From NCBI GenBank assembly GCA_025933775.1, contig JAICZH010000015.1, positions 1-45,762 of the forward strand: 45,762 bases of DNA, in the 5' to 3' direction. This stretch comes from Chitinophagaceae bacterium. Lineage in GTDB: Bacteria > Bacteroidota > Bacteroidia > Chitinophagales > Chitinophagaceae. A model generated the notes under the pieces. That model worked only from the letters and a program-made list of their open reading frames with translations. It had not been told where the DNA came from and ran no database searches. Positions 17,176 to 24,918 of the stretch are shown here, one piece after another. A program made the position numbers and the translations under genes. Position 1 is the stretch's first letter, and each line of letters begins with the position of its first letter.

Positions 17176-18069
17176 TCACGCTTGCCTTATTTTATGAACC
17201 AGGTCAATTGCTTTTTTCGTTTCCGATAAAGGAAACCCTTTTCCTTCTATTATATTTTTATAAGATTGTGTATGCAATTCAGTAAAGCCATCGCTGAATT
17301 CAAAGGACTCTCCATCAATTGATAAATTTCTGAAAGTCCTTTTCCCGGCGGCTTTTGCTTCTGCGGGTAAAGTATTCGCATCAATGCTTAGCATCCAGTT
17401 TACAGAAGCTTTTTCTAATTCAAGATTTCCTGATGCTGTTGTTTTGGTGTGTTCTTTTACATTATTTTCTTTTACATTTCCAAACACCCACATCAGCATA
17501 TCAAAAAAATGAACGCCAATGTTAGTGGCAATGCCACCACTTTTGGTAATATCACCTTTCCAGCTTGCATGATACCAATGGCCGCGTGATGTAATGTATT
17601 GCAAATCCACTTTGTGTTTTTTGCCCGCAGGCGCTGCATCAATTTTTTCTTTTAAAGCAATAATAGAAGGATGCAATCGTAATTGTAAAATAGAAAACAC
17701 CTGCTTGCCGGTTTCTTTTTCAATTTCTTCGAGTGCATCAATATTCCAGGGATTAAGCACCACAGGCTTTTCGCATATAACGTTGGCGCCTATACGCAGT
17801 CCGAAACGAATATGCGCATCATGCAAATAATTAGGACTGCACACGCTTACGTAATCAATTTTTTTTCCTTGTCGTTTTAGTTTTTCCAAATGACGATCGA
17901 AGCGTTCAAACTCTGTAAAAAAATCTGCATCAGGAAAATAACTATCCAATATTCCAACAGAATCATTTTTATCTAAAGCCGCAATTAAATTATTGCCGGT
18001 ATCTTTTATCGCTTTCATGTGTCGCGGCGCTATGTAACCACCGGCTCCTATCAATGCAAAATTTTTCAT
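17176..18069 (-). CDS. wlbA: WlbA-like NAD-dependent sugar dehydrogenase (Gfo/Idh/MocA)
   Basis: The WlbA/WbpB group oxidises the 3-position of UDP-GlcNAcA during synthesis of 2,3-diacetamido uronic acids. The 297-residue protein starts NFALIGAGGYIAPRHMKAI and has the family's CEKPVVLN with lysine K101, then GHWYHASWKGD and GGIATNIGVHFFDML with the active-site His region. The assignment to WlbA rather than another Gfo/Idh enzyme is supported by the next gene upstream, a WlbB-like acetyltransferase 4 nt away. The matching aminotransferase (WlbC/WbpE) is missing from the window. Confidence 0.85.
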   Translation of the reverse strand: MKNFALIGAGGYIAPRHMKAIKDTGNNLIAALDKNDSVGILDSYFPDADFFTEFERFDRHLEKLKRQGKKIDYVSVCSPNYLHDAHIRFGLRIGANVICEKPVVLNPWNIDALEEIEKETGKQVFSILQLRLHPSIIALKEKIDAAPAGKKHKVDLQYITSRGHWYHASWKGDITKSGGIATNIGVHFFDMLMWVFGNVKENNVKEHTKTTASGNLELEKASVNWMLSIDANTLPAEAKAAGKRTFRNLSIDGESFEFSDGFTELHTQSYKNIIEGKGFPLSETKKAIDLVHKIRQA

Positions 18070-18073
18070 TCGT

Positions 18074-18649
18074 CTATTTTATTCTTTTTATACGATTATT
18101 TTCCAATAAATATTCCTGGTTGCTTTCGGGGCACACAGCAATATTATTTTTATCAAAACTTAATTTCATTCCATGCTCACTCATCCATCCTGTATGCCTT
18201 GCCGGATTTCCTACAACTAATGAATAGGGCAATACCTCTTTGGTAACAACTGCGCCGGCGCCGATGAATGCATATTCGCCAATATTATTTCCGCATACAA
18301 TTGTTGCATTGGCACCAATGGAAGCTCCTTTTTTTACAATTGTTTTTTTAAATTCTTCTTTACGACTTACGGCGCTTCTTGGGTTTATTACATTGGTAAA
18401 AACCATTGAAGGGCCAAGAAAAACATCGTCTTCACAAATAACGCCTTCATAAATGGAAACATTATTTTGCACGCGTACATTTTTTCCTAAAATAACTTTT
18501 GGAGAAATCACCACATTTTGCCCGATGTTGCAATTTTCGCCAATAATGCATCCTTTCATAATATGACAAAAGTGCCAAACTTTAACGCCAGCGCCAATTT
18601 CACAGCCTTCATCAACAAAAGAACTGGGATGTATAAAATATTTTTCCAT
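18074..18649 (-). CDS. wlbB: WlbB/WbpD-like UDP-sugar N-acetyltransferase
   Basis: A left-handed parallel beta-helix acetyltransferase of 191 residues with hexapeptide repeats, for example [19 protein letters not shown] and later [20 protein letters not shown]. The HFCHI segment and [19 protein letters not shown] are characteristic of the WbpD/WlbB group, which acetylates the 3-amino group of UDP-2-acetamido-3-amino-uronate. The family uses acetyl-CoA. It is the first gene of the minus-strand sugar set and overlaps none of its neighbours. The product probably goes into O-antigen or capsule. Confidence 0.88.
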   Translation of the reverse strand: MEKYFIHPSSFVDEGCEIGAGVKVWHFCHIMKGCIIGENCNIGQNVVISPKVILGKNVRVQNNVSIYEGVICEDDVFLGPSMVFTNVINPRSAVSRKEEFKKTIVKKGASIGANATIVCGNNIGEYAFIGAGAVVTKEVLPYSLVVGNPARHTGWMSEHGMKLSFDKNNIAVCPESNQEYLLENNRIKRIK

Positions 18650-18665
18650 TTTTTTAAAATGTGCG

Positions 18666-18673
18666 CAAAGTTA
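18666..18673 (-). promoter_or_regulatory. Predicted -7 box of the wlbBA-rfbBA set
   Basis: On the minus strand TAACTTTG matches TAnnTTTG, 16 nt before the wlbB ATG. It would drive all four sugar genes; no clear -33 box. Confidence 0.45.
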
Positions 18674-18735
18674 GCAAACAATTATTTTTTTGATAATATA
18701 TTTTAAATAGTTTTTTGCTCGTGTAACTTCGCAAC

Positions 18736-20637
18736 ATGCATTACGCTTCAATAGAAAATTTAAGTAAATCATTCGGGATAAGAAAACTTTTTAACGCTAT
18801 CAGCTTTCATGTGGAAGAAGGAGATAAAATTGCTTTTGTTGCGCGCAATGGAAGCGGAAAATCTACACTTTTAAAAATAATTGCGGGCCTCGATTCGCCG
18901 GATGACGGAACCGTTTGGATACATAAAGATGTAAAAGTAATCATGCTGCAGCAGGATACTTTTTTTGATAATAATAAAACTATTTGGGATAATATTTTAA
19001 ACATTGATAACCCCGTTGTGCAATTGGTAAAAGAATATGAAATGATGATGGAAGAAAATGTGCATGATGAAAATCGTATAAGCGTTACCGTTAGTAAACT
19101 TACAGAAGCCAACGCGTGGAATTTTGAAAGCGATTTAAAACAAATTCTTGGTAAATTAAATATTCATCATCTCAATGAACCCATAAAAAATTTAAGCGGG
19201 GGACAACGCAAAAGAGTAGCGCTGGCGCAGGCTTTAATTGAAGCGCAATTGCACGAAGGAAAATGTTTATTAATTCTTGATGAACCAACAAATCATCTGG
19301 ATGTGGAAATGATAGAATGGCTTGAAAATTTTTTATCAACTAATAAAAGCACTTTGCTTTTGGTAACGCACGATCGTTATTTTTTAGATGCAGTTTGTAA
19401 TGAAATTATTGAGCTTGATGATGAAAAATTGTATGTGTACAAAGGAGATTATGATTATTTTTTAGAACAAAAATCTTTACGGCTTGATGTGCAGCAAAGT
19501 GAATTATTAAAAGATAAAAATATTTATCGCAAAGAATTAGAATGGATGCGCAAGCAACCAAAAGCACGTACTACAAAATCCAAAAGCAGGCAGGATGCAT
19601 TTGTTGAAGTAAAAGAAAGAGTGAGCCAGCGAAAAGAAATTGCTGAAGTTTCTTTGCGAATGAAAATGACCAGGCTTGGCGGCAAAGTGCTTGAGATGAA
19701 AAAAGTATATAAACATTTTGATGATAAAATTATTTTGAAAGGATTTGATTATACATTTAAAAAAGGTGAACGCATAGGAATTGTTGGTAAAAACGGAACC
19801 GGCAAATCCACATTTTTAAAAATTGCATTGGGAACTATTTTACCCGACAGCGGAAAAATTAATCATGGCGATACGGTGGTGTTTGGAAATTTTGCACAGG
19901 AAGGTTTGCAATACAAAGAAGATAAAAGAGCGATTGAATATGTAAAAGATTTTGCAGAATTTTTTCCATTGGCAGATGGAAGTAAAATAAGTGCAACACA
20001 GTTTATGGAGAAATTTGGTTTTACTGCGCAACAACAATTTACACCGTTAAGTAAATTGAGCGGCGGCGAAAAAAGAAGATTGCATTTATTAAGTATCTTA
20101 TTTCGTAATCCCAACTTTTTAGTGCTCGATGAACCAACGAATGATTTGGATTTAGAAACGTTGCGAACACTTGAAGAATTTTTGCAGGACTTTCCAGGTT
20201 GTTTGTTAATCGTAAGCCACGACCGGTATTTTATGGATAGATTGATTGATCATCTTTTTGCTTTTGAAGGCAATGGAATTATTAAAGATTTTCCCGGTAA
20301 TTACAGTCAATACAGGATTTGGAAGGAATCTGAAAACAATAGGCAAGAGTCAATGGGCAATAAGCAATGGATAATAAACAATGAAAAACAAAAAATAAAT
20401 TTTAATCAGGATCAGTCAGCAAATAAAAAAATTTCTTTTAAAGAAAAACATGAATTTGAATTGCTCGAAAAAGAAATTCCTGCTTTGGAAAAAGAAAAAG
20501 AATTATTACAAGTAAAATTAAATAATGACTCTTTGGATTTTGAAAAGCTTCAATCTATGTCGGAAAGAATTAATGAAATAATTCTTCTTCTCGATAAAAA
20601 AGAAATGCGATGGCTTGAATTAAGTGAAAAAATTTAA
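18736..20637 (+). CDS. ABC-F family ATPase (Uup-like)
   Basis: A soluble ABC-F protein with two nucleotide-binding domains and no membrane segment; relatives act on the ribosome. Domain 1 has P-loop ARNGSGKST (about 36-44), signature LSGGQRKRVALAQAL and Walker B LLILDEPTNHLD. Domain 2 has GKNGTGKST, LSGGEKRRLH and LVLDEPTNDLD. The first P-loop has Ala where Gly is usual. The linker WMRKQPKARTTKSKSRQ fits Uup, and a C-terminal coiled coil (about 570-633) completes that pattern. Residues about 534-550, just before the coil, are encoded by a tandem array of heptamers, absent from the expected domain plan. Uup relatives affect transposon excision and ribosome function; the exact role here is unknown. 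Confidence 0.92.
   Translation: MHYASIENLSKSFGIRKLFNAISFHVEEGDKIAFVARNGSGKSTLLKIIAGLDSPDDGTVWIHKDVKVIMLQQDTFFDNNKTIWDNILNIDNPVVQLVKEYEMMMEENVHDENRISVTVSKLTEANAWNFESDLKQILGKLNIHHLNEPIKNLSGGQRKRVALAQALIEAQLHEGKCLLILDEPTNHLDVEMIEWLENFLSTNKSTLLLVTHDRYFLDAVCNEIIELDDEKLYVYKGDYDYFLEQKSLRLDVQQSELLKDKNIYRKELEWMRKQPKARTTKSKSRQDAFVEVKERVSQRKEIAEVSLRMKMTRLGGKVLEMKKVYKHFDDKIILKGFDYTFKKGERIGIVGKNGTGKSTFLKIALGTILPDSGKINHGDTVVFGNFAQEGLQYKEDKRAIEYVKDFAEFFPLADGSKISATQFMEKFGFTAQQQFTPLSKLSGGEKRRLHLLSILFRNPNFLVLDEPTNDLDLETLRTLEEFLQDFPGCLLIVSHDRYFMDRLIDHLFAFEGNGIIKDFPGNYSQYRIWKESENNRQESMGNKQWIINNEKQKINFNQDQSANKKISFKEKHEFELLEKEIPALEKEKELLQVKLNNDSLDFEKLQSMSERINEIILLLDKKEMRWLELSEKI
20335..20383 (+). repeat. Seven imperfect tandem heptamers inside the ABC-F gene
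   Basis: Seven units of exactly 7 nt follow each other, for example GGCAATA and AGCAATG, with consensus NNCAATN. They encode a Gln/Asn/Met-rich stretch in an otherwise ordinary linker. Related units occur at 33885-33940, 35134-35174 and 44802-44836. Confidence 0.75.
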
Positions 20638-20646
20638 TTGCATAAC

Positions 20647-21162
20647 TCACTTCGGTAACTTCATTTTATAATACGCAATCTTTTCTTTCATGCTCATTCT
20701 TGCATACCGAGGCGATGGCGAGGGAAGACATTCACCATGTTTTGTTTCGGAAAATATTTTTACAAAATGTTTTTCCACAAACCTGCTTGTAAAAAAAATG
20801 TGCTGAAATGAAGTGTGCGCTAAAATTTTTTTAATCACTTTATCATTGTAAACAATCACTTCAAGATTGGTATCGGAATTATTACTTGCATTTCTTCTTG
20901 CCTGCAAAATAATATCTGCAATGGCAATTCCTTTTTCAGAAAATAATTGTTTTTTATCTGCGGCAGTTTTTAATTCCATGTTGTACACGCCTGAAATAAT
21001 ATTCCAAAACTGGTTGCGCTTTGTTCCATAAAACCAATCGTTTTTGTTTAATTTTTTTTGAGTAATATCTCTGCCAGGGAAACTTCCAACAATGAGTGCT
21101 GTTGCACCTTTTGGAACAAATGGTTTGAAAGGATGTGTTTCAATTTCAGTCATTAAAATCAT
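20647..21162 (-). CDS. Uracil-DNA-glycosylase superfamily protein (hypoxanthine-DNA-glycosylase-like)
   Basis: A 171-residue protein with the UDG-fold pattern. An N-terminal VGSFPGRDI resembles motif 1 (G-x-x-PG), NDWFYGTKRNQFWNIIS the helix common to MUG/HDG-like members, and FFTSRFVEKHF is in the region of motif 2. HDG-like enzymes excise deaminated adenine (hypoxanthine) or uracil from DNA. I cannot separate the subfamilies without alignment. An ATG three codons in (21153) is an equally good start. It is convergent with the ABC-F gene (9 nt apart) and lies downstream of recA behind a terminator, so it is likely expressed separately. Confidence 0.75.
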   Translation of the reverse strand: MILMTEIETHPFKPFVPKGATALIVGSFPGRDITQKKLNKNDWFYGTKRNQFWNIISGVYNMELKTAADKKQLFSEKGIAIADIILQARRNASNNSDTNLEVIVYNDKVIKKILAHTSFQHIFFTSRFVEKHFVKIFSETKHGECLPSPSPRYARMSMKEKIAYYKMKLPK

Positions 21163-21207
21163 TTTGAGTAGCTATTAAAATTATTTTACATTATTTAATT
21201 TAAGAAA

Positions 21208-21239
21208 ATAAAAAAGCCATCCTTTGAAAGATGGCTTAT
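21208..21239 (-). terminator. recA terminator
   Basis: An 8-bp perfect stem, AAGCCATC and GATGGCTT with an 8-nt loop, is followed on the minus strand by a T-run. It begins about 20 nt after the recA stop. Confidence 0.8.
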
Positions 21240-21256
21240 TAAAAAGTTTTATAAAT

Positions 21257-22294
21257 TTATTCTGCATTCATCTCTGCAATCTTGGTTCTTATTTTTCCTT
21301 CAAGCTCAGCAGCAAGTTCAGGATTATCTGTCAACAATTGTTTTACGGCATCGCGGCCTTGCCCAAGCTTTGTAGTATCATAACTAAACCAGCTTCCGCT
21401 TTTTTGAATAATATTCATTTCAACACCCATATCAATTATTTCTCCTGTTTTTGAAATACCGTTTCCGAAAATTATATCAAACTCTGCAATGCGAAATGGC
21501 GGGGCCACTTTGTTTTTTACCACTTTTACTTTTACACGATTGCCTATTGATTCGTCCCCGTCTTTTATTTGCGCAAGCCTTCGAATATCCAATCTTACTG
21601 ATGAATAAAACTTTAATGCATTGCCACCTGTTGTTGTTTCGGGATTGCCAAACACAATTCCTATTTTATCGCGCAACTGATTTATAAATATGCAACAGCA
21701 ATTTGTTTTACTTATGGTAGCAGTAAGTTTTCTTAAAGCCTGGCTCATCAGCCGTGCCTGCAATCCCATTTTACTATCGCCCATTTCGCCTTCCAGCTCG
21801 CCCTTTGGAACCAGCGCTGCTACTGAATCTATCACTACTACGTCCAATGCGCCGGAAAGTATTAAGCGATCTGCAATTTCCAATCCTTGTTCTCCATAAT
21901 CGGGCTGGCTTATTAAAAGATTATCCACATCTACTCCTAATCGTTTTGCATAAGCGCTGTCAAATGCATGTTCCGCATCTATGATGGCGCACATACCGCC
22001 TTTCTTTTGCGCTTCTGCAATTACATGAATTGCCAATGTTGTTTTCCCCGAAGATTCGGGACCATAAATTTCTACTACACGTCCCTTTGGTAGTCCGCCA
22101 ATTCCCAAAGCCACATCAAGCCCGATTGAGCCGGTTGAAATCACTGCCTGAGGCTCCTGCGAGCGTTCATTCATCATCATTACGCTGCCTTTTCCAAAGT
22201 CTTTATCTATCTTATCAATAGTAAGACGGAGCGCTTTTAATTTTTCTGAATTTTTATCAATGCTTTTCTCAGCATTTTTTTCAGTATTTGCCAT
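21257..22294 (-). CDS. recA: Recombinase RecA
   Basis: RecA forms filaments on single-stranded DNA and drives strand exchange and SOS co-protease activity. The 345-residue product has the Walker A GPESSGKT at 78-85, [39 protein letters not shown] with loop L1, [29 protein letters not shown] with loop L2 (given here as [13 protein letters not shown] and [13 protein letters not shown]), and a short acidic/basic C-terminus. Length and motifs are intact. A terminator follows, and a -7 promoter box lies about 47 nt before the start. No LexA-type box was recognised in the upstream region. Confidence 0.98.
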   Translation of the reverse strand: MANTEKNAEKSIDKNSEKLKALRLTIDKIDKDFGKGSVMMMNERSQEPQAVISTGSIGLDVALGIGGLPKGRVVEIYGPESSGKTTLAIHVIAEAQKKGGMCAIIDAEHAFDSAYAKRLGVDVDNLLISQPDYGEQGLEIADRLILSGALDVVVIDSVAALVPKGELEGEMGDSKMGLQARLMSQALRKLTATISKTNCCCIFINQLRDKIGIVFGNPETTTGGNALKFYSSVRLDIRRLAQIKDGDESIGNRVKVKVVKNKVAPPFRIAEFDIIFGNGISKTGEIIDMGVEMNIIQKSGSWFSYDTTKLGQGRDAVKQLLTDNPELAAELEGKIRTKIAEMNAE

Positions 22295-22340
22295 AAATGA
22301 TTAATTGAAATTTATTAAAAATGTAAAGTTATCAGTTGCG

Positions 22341-22348
22341 CAAAGATA
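22341..22348 (-). promoter_or_regulatory. Predicted -7 box of recA promoter
   Basis: On the minus strand TATCTTTG matches TAnnTTTG. A TTG occurs 15 nt upstream of it, closer than the usual 19 nt, so the -33 assignment is doubtful. Confidence 0.5.
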
Positions 22349-22482
22349 TATATTATAAGTTATCAACACTAATTTATTTAGTATTTTTTGTGAATAAATT
22401 TAGTTAGATGATTTTGATTTTAAAATGAAATTTTACAAAATAAAAAATTAGTCTTTAATTTTAATTTATAGAATCCAGGAAG

Positions 22483-23289
22483 ATGAAATTTCATGCATTA
22501 CTATCTTTTGCTGCTCTCGTTTTTTTTTCGTGTGGGGAGGGTTTACAAAAAGAAAACACAGTTTTGGTACAAGATACTACAAAGATACAGGATACCATAA
22601 TTGTAAAAGATTCGATACTTAATTCTTCACTTGCCGATAGTGTTCCTACAGGCGCTTTTCAGGGAATTTTCCCCTGTACTGATTGCGATGGAATACAGCA
22701 AACCATTTTGTTTAATAATGATAAAACTTTTAAAGAAGAGCAAATGATCTGGAGTAAAAATGAATCGCCAAAAATGAGTACCGGAAACTGGCAAAGAAAA
22801 AATGGAAGAATTATATTGAGCCAAAATAATACACCTGTGATGGAATTAATAAAAAAAGAAGACACTTTATTTGCAGTAAATATTAATGGAGTTATCATTA
22901 ATAATTCATCAAAGTATGCGCTTATTAAAAGACCTCTTGCAGGCGCCAGTCCGCTATGGGATAAAAAAAGATTGCAGGGTATAAACTTTGCAGCCTCCGG
23001 CAACGAGCCTTTCTGGAGCCTGGAAATTGACTACGAAAAATCCATTTCATTTAAACTGGCAGATTGGAAAAAACCTGTAATTACCGGAATTGAAAAGCCT
23101 GTATTAAATAAAGACAGCATTTTTTATAAACTTAAAAGGGATACTACCAAATGGAGCATTACTATTTTTCCGCAATTTTGCAATGATGGTATGAGTGATT
23201 ATTTATACCAGTATAAAGTAAATGTAAATTATAACGGAATACTTTATAAAGGTTGCGGCATCATGCTCTCAAAAAAAAATTATCAATAA
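22483..23289 (+). CDS. NlpE-like lipoprotein with COG3650-type C-terminal domain
   Basis: A lipoprotein signal ends in FFSC with the lipidated cysteine at residue 17. A serine/threonine/valine-rich linker leads to an NlpE N-terminal-like domain (about 55-145) with FPCTDCDGIQQTILF, a C65-x-x-C68 motif as in NlpE, and ending TGNWQRKNGRIILSQ. The C-terminal part (about 165-268) opens GINFAASGNEPFWSLEI, resembling the COG3650 'NEPFW' domain found fused to NlpE and META proteins. NlpE is tied to copper tolerance and envelope stress in E. coli; that role is not shown here. It is divergent from recA. Confidence 0.8.
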   Translation: MKFHALLSFAALVFFSCGEGLQKENTVLVQDTTKIQDTIIVKDSILNSSLADSVPTGAFQGIFPCTDCDGIQQTILFNNDKTFKEEQMIWSKNESPKMSTGNWQRKNGRIILSQNNTPVMELIKKEDTLFAVNINGVIINNSSKYALIKRPLAGASPLWDKKRLQGINFAASGNEPFWSLEIDYEKSISFKLADWKKPVITGIEKPVLNKDSIFYKLKRDTTKWSITIFPQFCNDGMSDYLYQYKVNVNYNGILYKGCGIMLSKKNYQ

Positions 23290-23343
23290 ATATGAAAACG
23301 ATTATTTTATAAAATTTACTTACTAACATTGAGTGCTAATTTA

Positions 23344-23778
23344 TTATTCATAATCTGGAAAGTAATCAATTTCAAAAAATTGTTTTTCTTTTTTTTGAAA
23401 TCCAAAACAATAACTTCCATTGGTAATTAAAAGATATGGTGCCTGCAGGGTAATGTGATAACGAAGAATTTGTTCCAGCGTTTTTTCGGAAAGAGATACT
23501 TTCATTTCTTTGCATTCAATTATCATAAAGGGCGATGCGTTTCTGGTGTACACTACAACGTCGCAACGCTTCGATAGCTCGCCTAATTTAATTTCTTTTT
23601 CGACAGCGATTAATGAAACCGGATATTTTTTTAAAACAAGATATTGAATCATATTTTGCCGTACCCATTCTTCGGGCGAAAGTTGCAGCCATTTTTTTCT
23701 CACAATATCAAAAATCTCGTGCGTGCCCGACCGTTGTCTTATATTAAGTTGTTGTTTAGGAAATTCTATTTTTATCAT
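23344..23778 (-). CDS. Orphan HsdR N-terminal (PD-(D/E)xK-like) domain protein
   Basis: The 144-residue protein consists of a single restriction-endonuclease-like fold as in the HSDR_N_2 family: a helical start, then EKEIKLGELSKRCDVVVYT with Asp at about residue 73, and PFMIIECKEM with the E-x-K pair at about 88 and 90. The residues needed for metal-dependent nuclease chemistry are therefore present. No methylase, specificity subunit, helicase or motor domain is nearby. Such stand-alone proteins are common in Bacteroidota and uncharacterised. The start is the ATG (MIKIEF); an in-frame TTG two codons upstream is less likely. Confidence 0.75.
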   Translation of the reverse strand: MIKIEFPKQQLNIRQRSGTHEIFDIVRKKWLQLSPEEWVRQNMIQYLVLKKYPVSLIAVEKEIKLGELSKRCDVVVYTRNASPFMIIECKEMKVSLSEKTLEQILRYHITLQAPYLLITNGSYCFGFQKKEKQFFEIDYFPDYE

Positions 23779-23900
23779 GATCAATTTTTAATTGCAATAA
23801 TTTTTTTCTTAAAACGTGATTCTATATTTACAAATCTAAATCATCAATCTAAAATTGTATTTTTATTCATATTAAAATAATAAGCACGGACTTAAAAAAT

Positions 23901-24671
23901 ATGAAAACAAAAAAAGAAATTGTGAACAACTGGCTTCCGCGCTATACCGGCGAGAAGCTGGAAAATTTTGGTGAATATATTTTGCTTACCAATTTCAGCA
24001 ACTATGTAAAAATGTTTGCCGACATACACAAAGTAAAAGTGGTAGGCGCTGATAAAGCCATGCAATGCGCCACTGCTGCCGATATTACGATTATTAATTT
24101 TGGAATGGGAAGCCCGGGCGCCGCCACCATTATGGATTTACTAAGCGCAATAAATCCTAAAGCAGTTTTATTTTTAGGAAAATGTGGCGGATTAAAAAAA
24201 AGAAATAAAATCGGAGATCTCATTTTGCCCATTGCAGCCATACGAGGCGAGGGAACCTCCAATGATTATTTCCCGCCGGAAGTGCCGGCCCTGCCTGCTT
24301 TTGCATTACAAAAAGCTATTTCAACAACTATTCGCGATCATGCATTTGATTATTGGACGGGCACCGTTTACACTACCAACCGTAGGGTGTGGGAACACGA
24401 TGATGTATTAAAAGCTTACTTAGAAAAAATAAGAGCTTATGCAATTGATATGGAAACAGCCACGATTTTCACGGTGGGTTTTTTTAATAAAATCCCAACG
24501 GGCGCTTTATTGTTAGTGAGCGATTCGCCCATGATTCCTGAAGGAGTAAAAACAACTCAAAGTGATGCAAACGTAACGGCGCAATTTGTAGAAAGGCATT
24601 TAAGAATTGGAATTGAATCTTTAAAACAATTAATCAATAACGGGCTTACTGTGCGACATTTGAAATTTTAA
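23901..24671 (+). CDS. amn: AMP nucleosidase
   Basis: Splits AMP into adenine and ribose-5-phosphate. The 256-residue sequence matches the short Bacteroidota form in the nucleoside phosphorylase fold: ITIINFGMGSPGAATIMDLL (about 69-88), KAVLFLGKCGGLKKR, then YAIDMETATIF with the ribose-binding Met-Glu and LLLVSDSPMIPEGVKT with the base-contacting Asp. The larger E. coli Amn has an extra N-terminal domain that is missing here. It stands alone between minus-strand genes. Confidence 0.88.
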   Translation: MKTKKEIVNNWLPRYTGEKLENFGEYILLTNFSNYVKMFADIHKVKVVGADKAMQCATAADITIINFGMGSPGAATIMDLLSAINPKAVLFLGKCGGLKKRNKIGDLILPIAAIRGEGTSNDYFPPEVPALPAFALQKAISTTIRDHAFDYWTGTVYTTNRRVWEHDDVLKAYLEKIRAYAIDMETATIFTVGFFNKIPTGALLLVSDSPMIPEGVKTTQSDANVTAQFVERHLRIGIESLKQLINNGLTVRHLKF

Positions 24672-24698
24672 ATTTTGTTTAGTCATCTGTTTAAATGA

Positions 24699-24791
24699 TT
24701 AATTAAAATCAAGCCCACCGCAGTTTACGCCATAGTTCAACCCATTGATGGCCGTTTCTTTACCCCAACCTATTACAAATTTACTGCGCAT
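24699..24791 (-). other. Possible 30-codon ORF or gene remnant
   Basis: From an ATG at 24791 the minus strand encodes 30 residues, with the segments FVIGWGKETAINGLNYG and NCGGLDF, before a TAA. The frame is open eight more codons upstream (YYDKKILSG). The composition looks protein-like rather than random AT-rich DNA. It lies beyond the sprA terminator. No homology is claimed. Confidence 0.25.
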
Positions 24792-24830
24792 CCCCGACAA
24801 GATTTTTTTGTCATAATATTAGAAAATGAA

Positions 24831-24862
24831 AAAGGTTTCAATTTAAGTAATTGAAAACCTTT
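24831..24862 (-). terminator. Probable sprA terminator
   Basis: AAAGGTTTCAATT and AATTGAAAACCTTT pair with one bulged A around a 5-nt loop. On the minus strand the stem is followed by a broken T-run, about 57 nt after the sprA stop. Confidence 0.6.
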
Positions 24863-24918
24863 GGCAGTATATATTTCGAAAGATTCTACCAACCATTTGG
24901 CAACATTCTCAAAAATAA

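Noticed and set aside
17162-17179. GTG start for rfbB giving six extra residues and overlapping the wlbA-like stop.
   Set aside because: The ATG at 17161 places the Rossmann glycine motif at the normal distance from the N-terminus.
18841-18867. First P-loop of the ABC-F protein reads ARNGSGKS instead of GxNGxGKS, suggesting a dead ATPase domain.
   Set aside because: The Lys-Ser and the last two glycines are intact, as are the signature and Walker B motifs, and an Ala at the first position is, from memory, common in this group of the phylum.
21451-22221. Several plus-strand open frames opposite recA.
   Set aside because: They are antisense shadows of the strongly conserved recA coding sequence, with no promoters or motifs of their own.
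22371-22407. Imperfect dyad CTAATTTATT..AATAAATTTAG in the recA/NlpE-like intergenic region as a LexA (SOS) box.
   Set aside because: It does not match a LexA box known to me, the arms contain a bulge, and the region is so AT-rich that such dyads are expected by chance.
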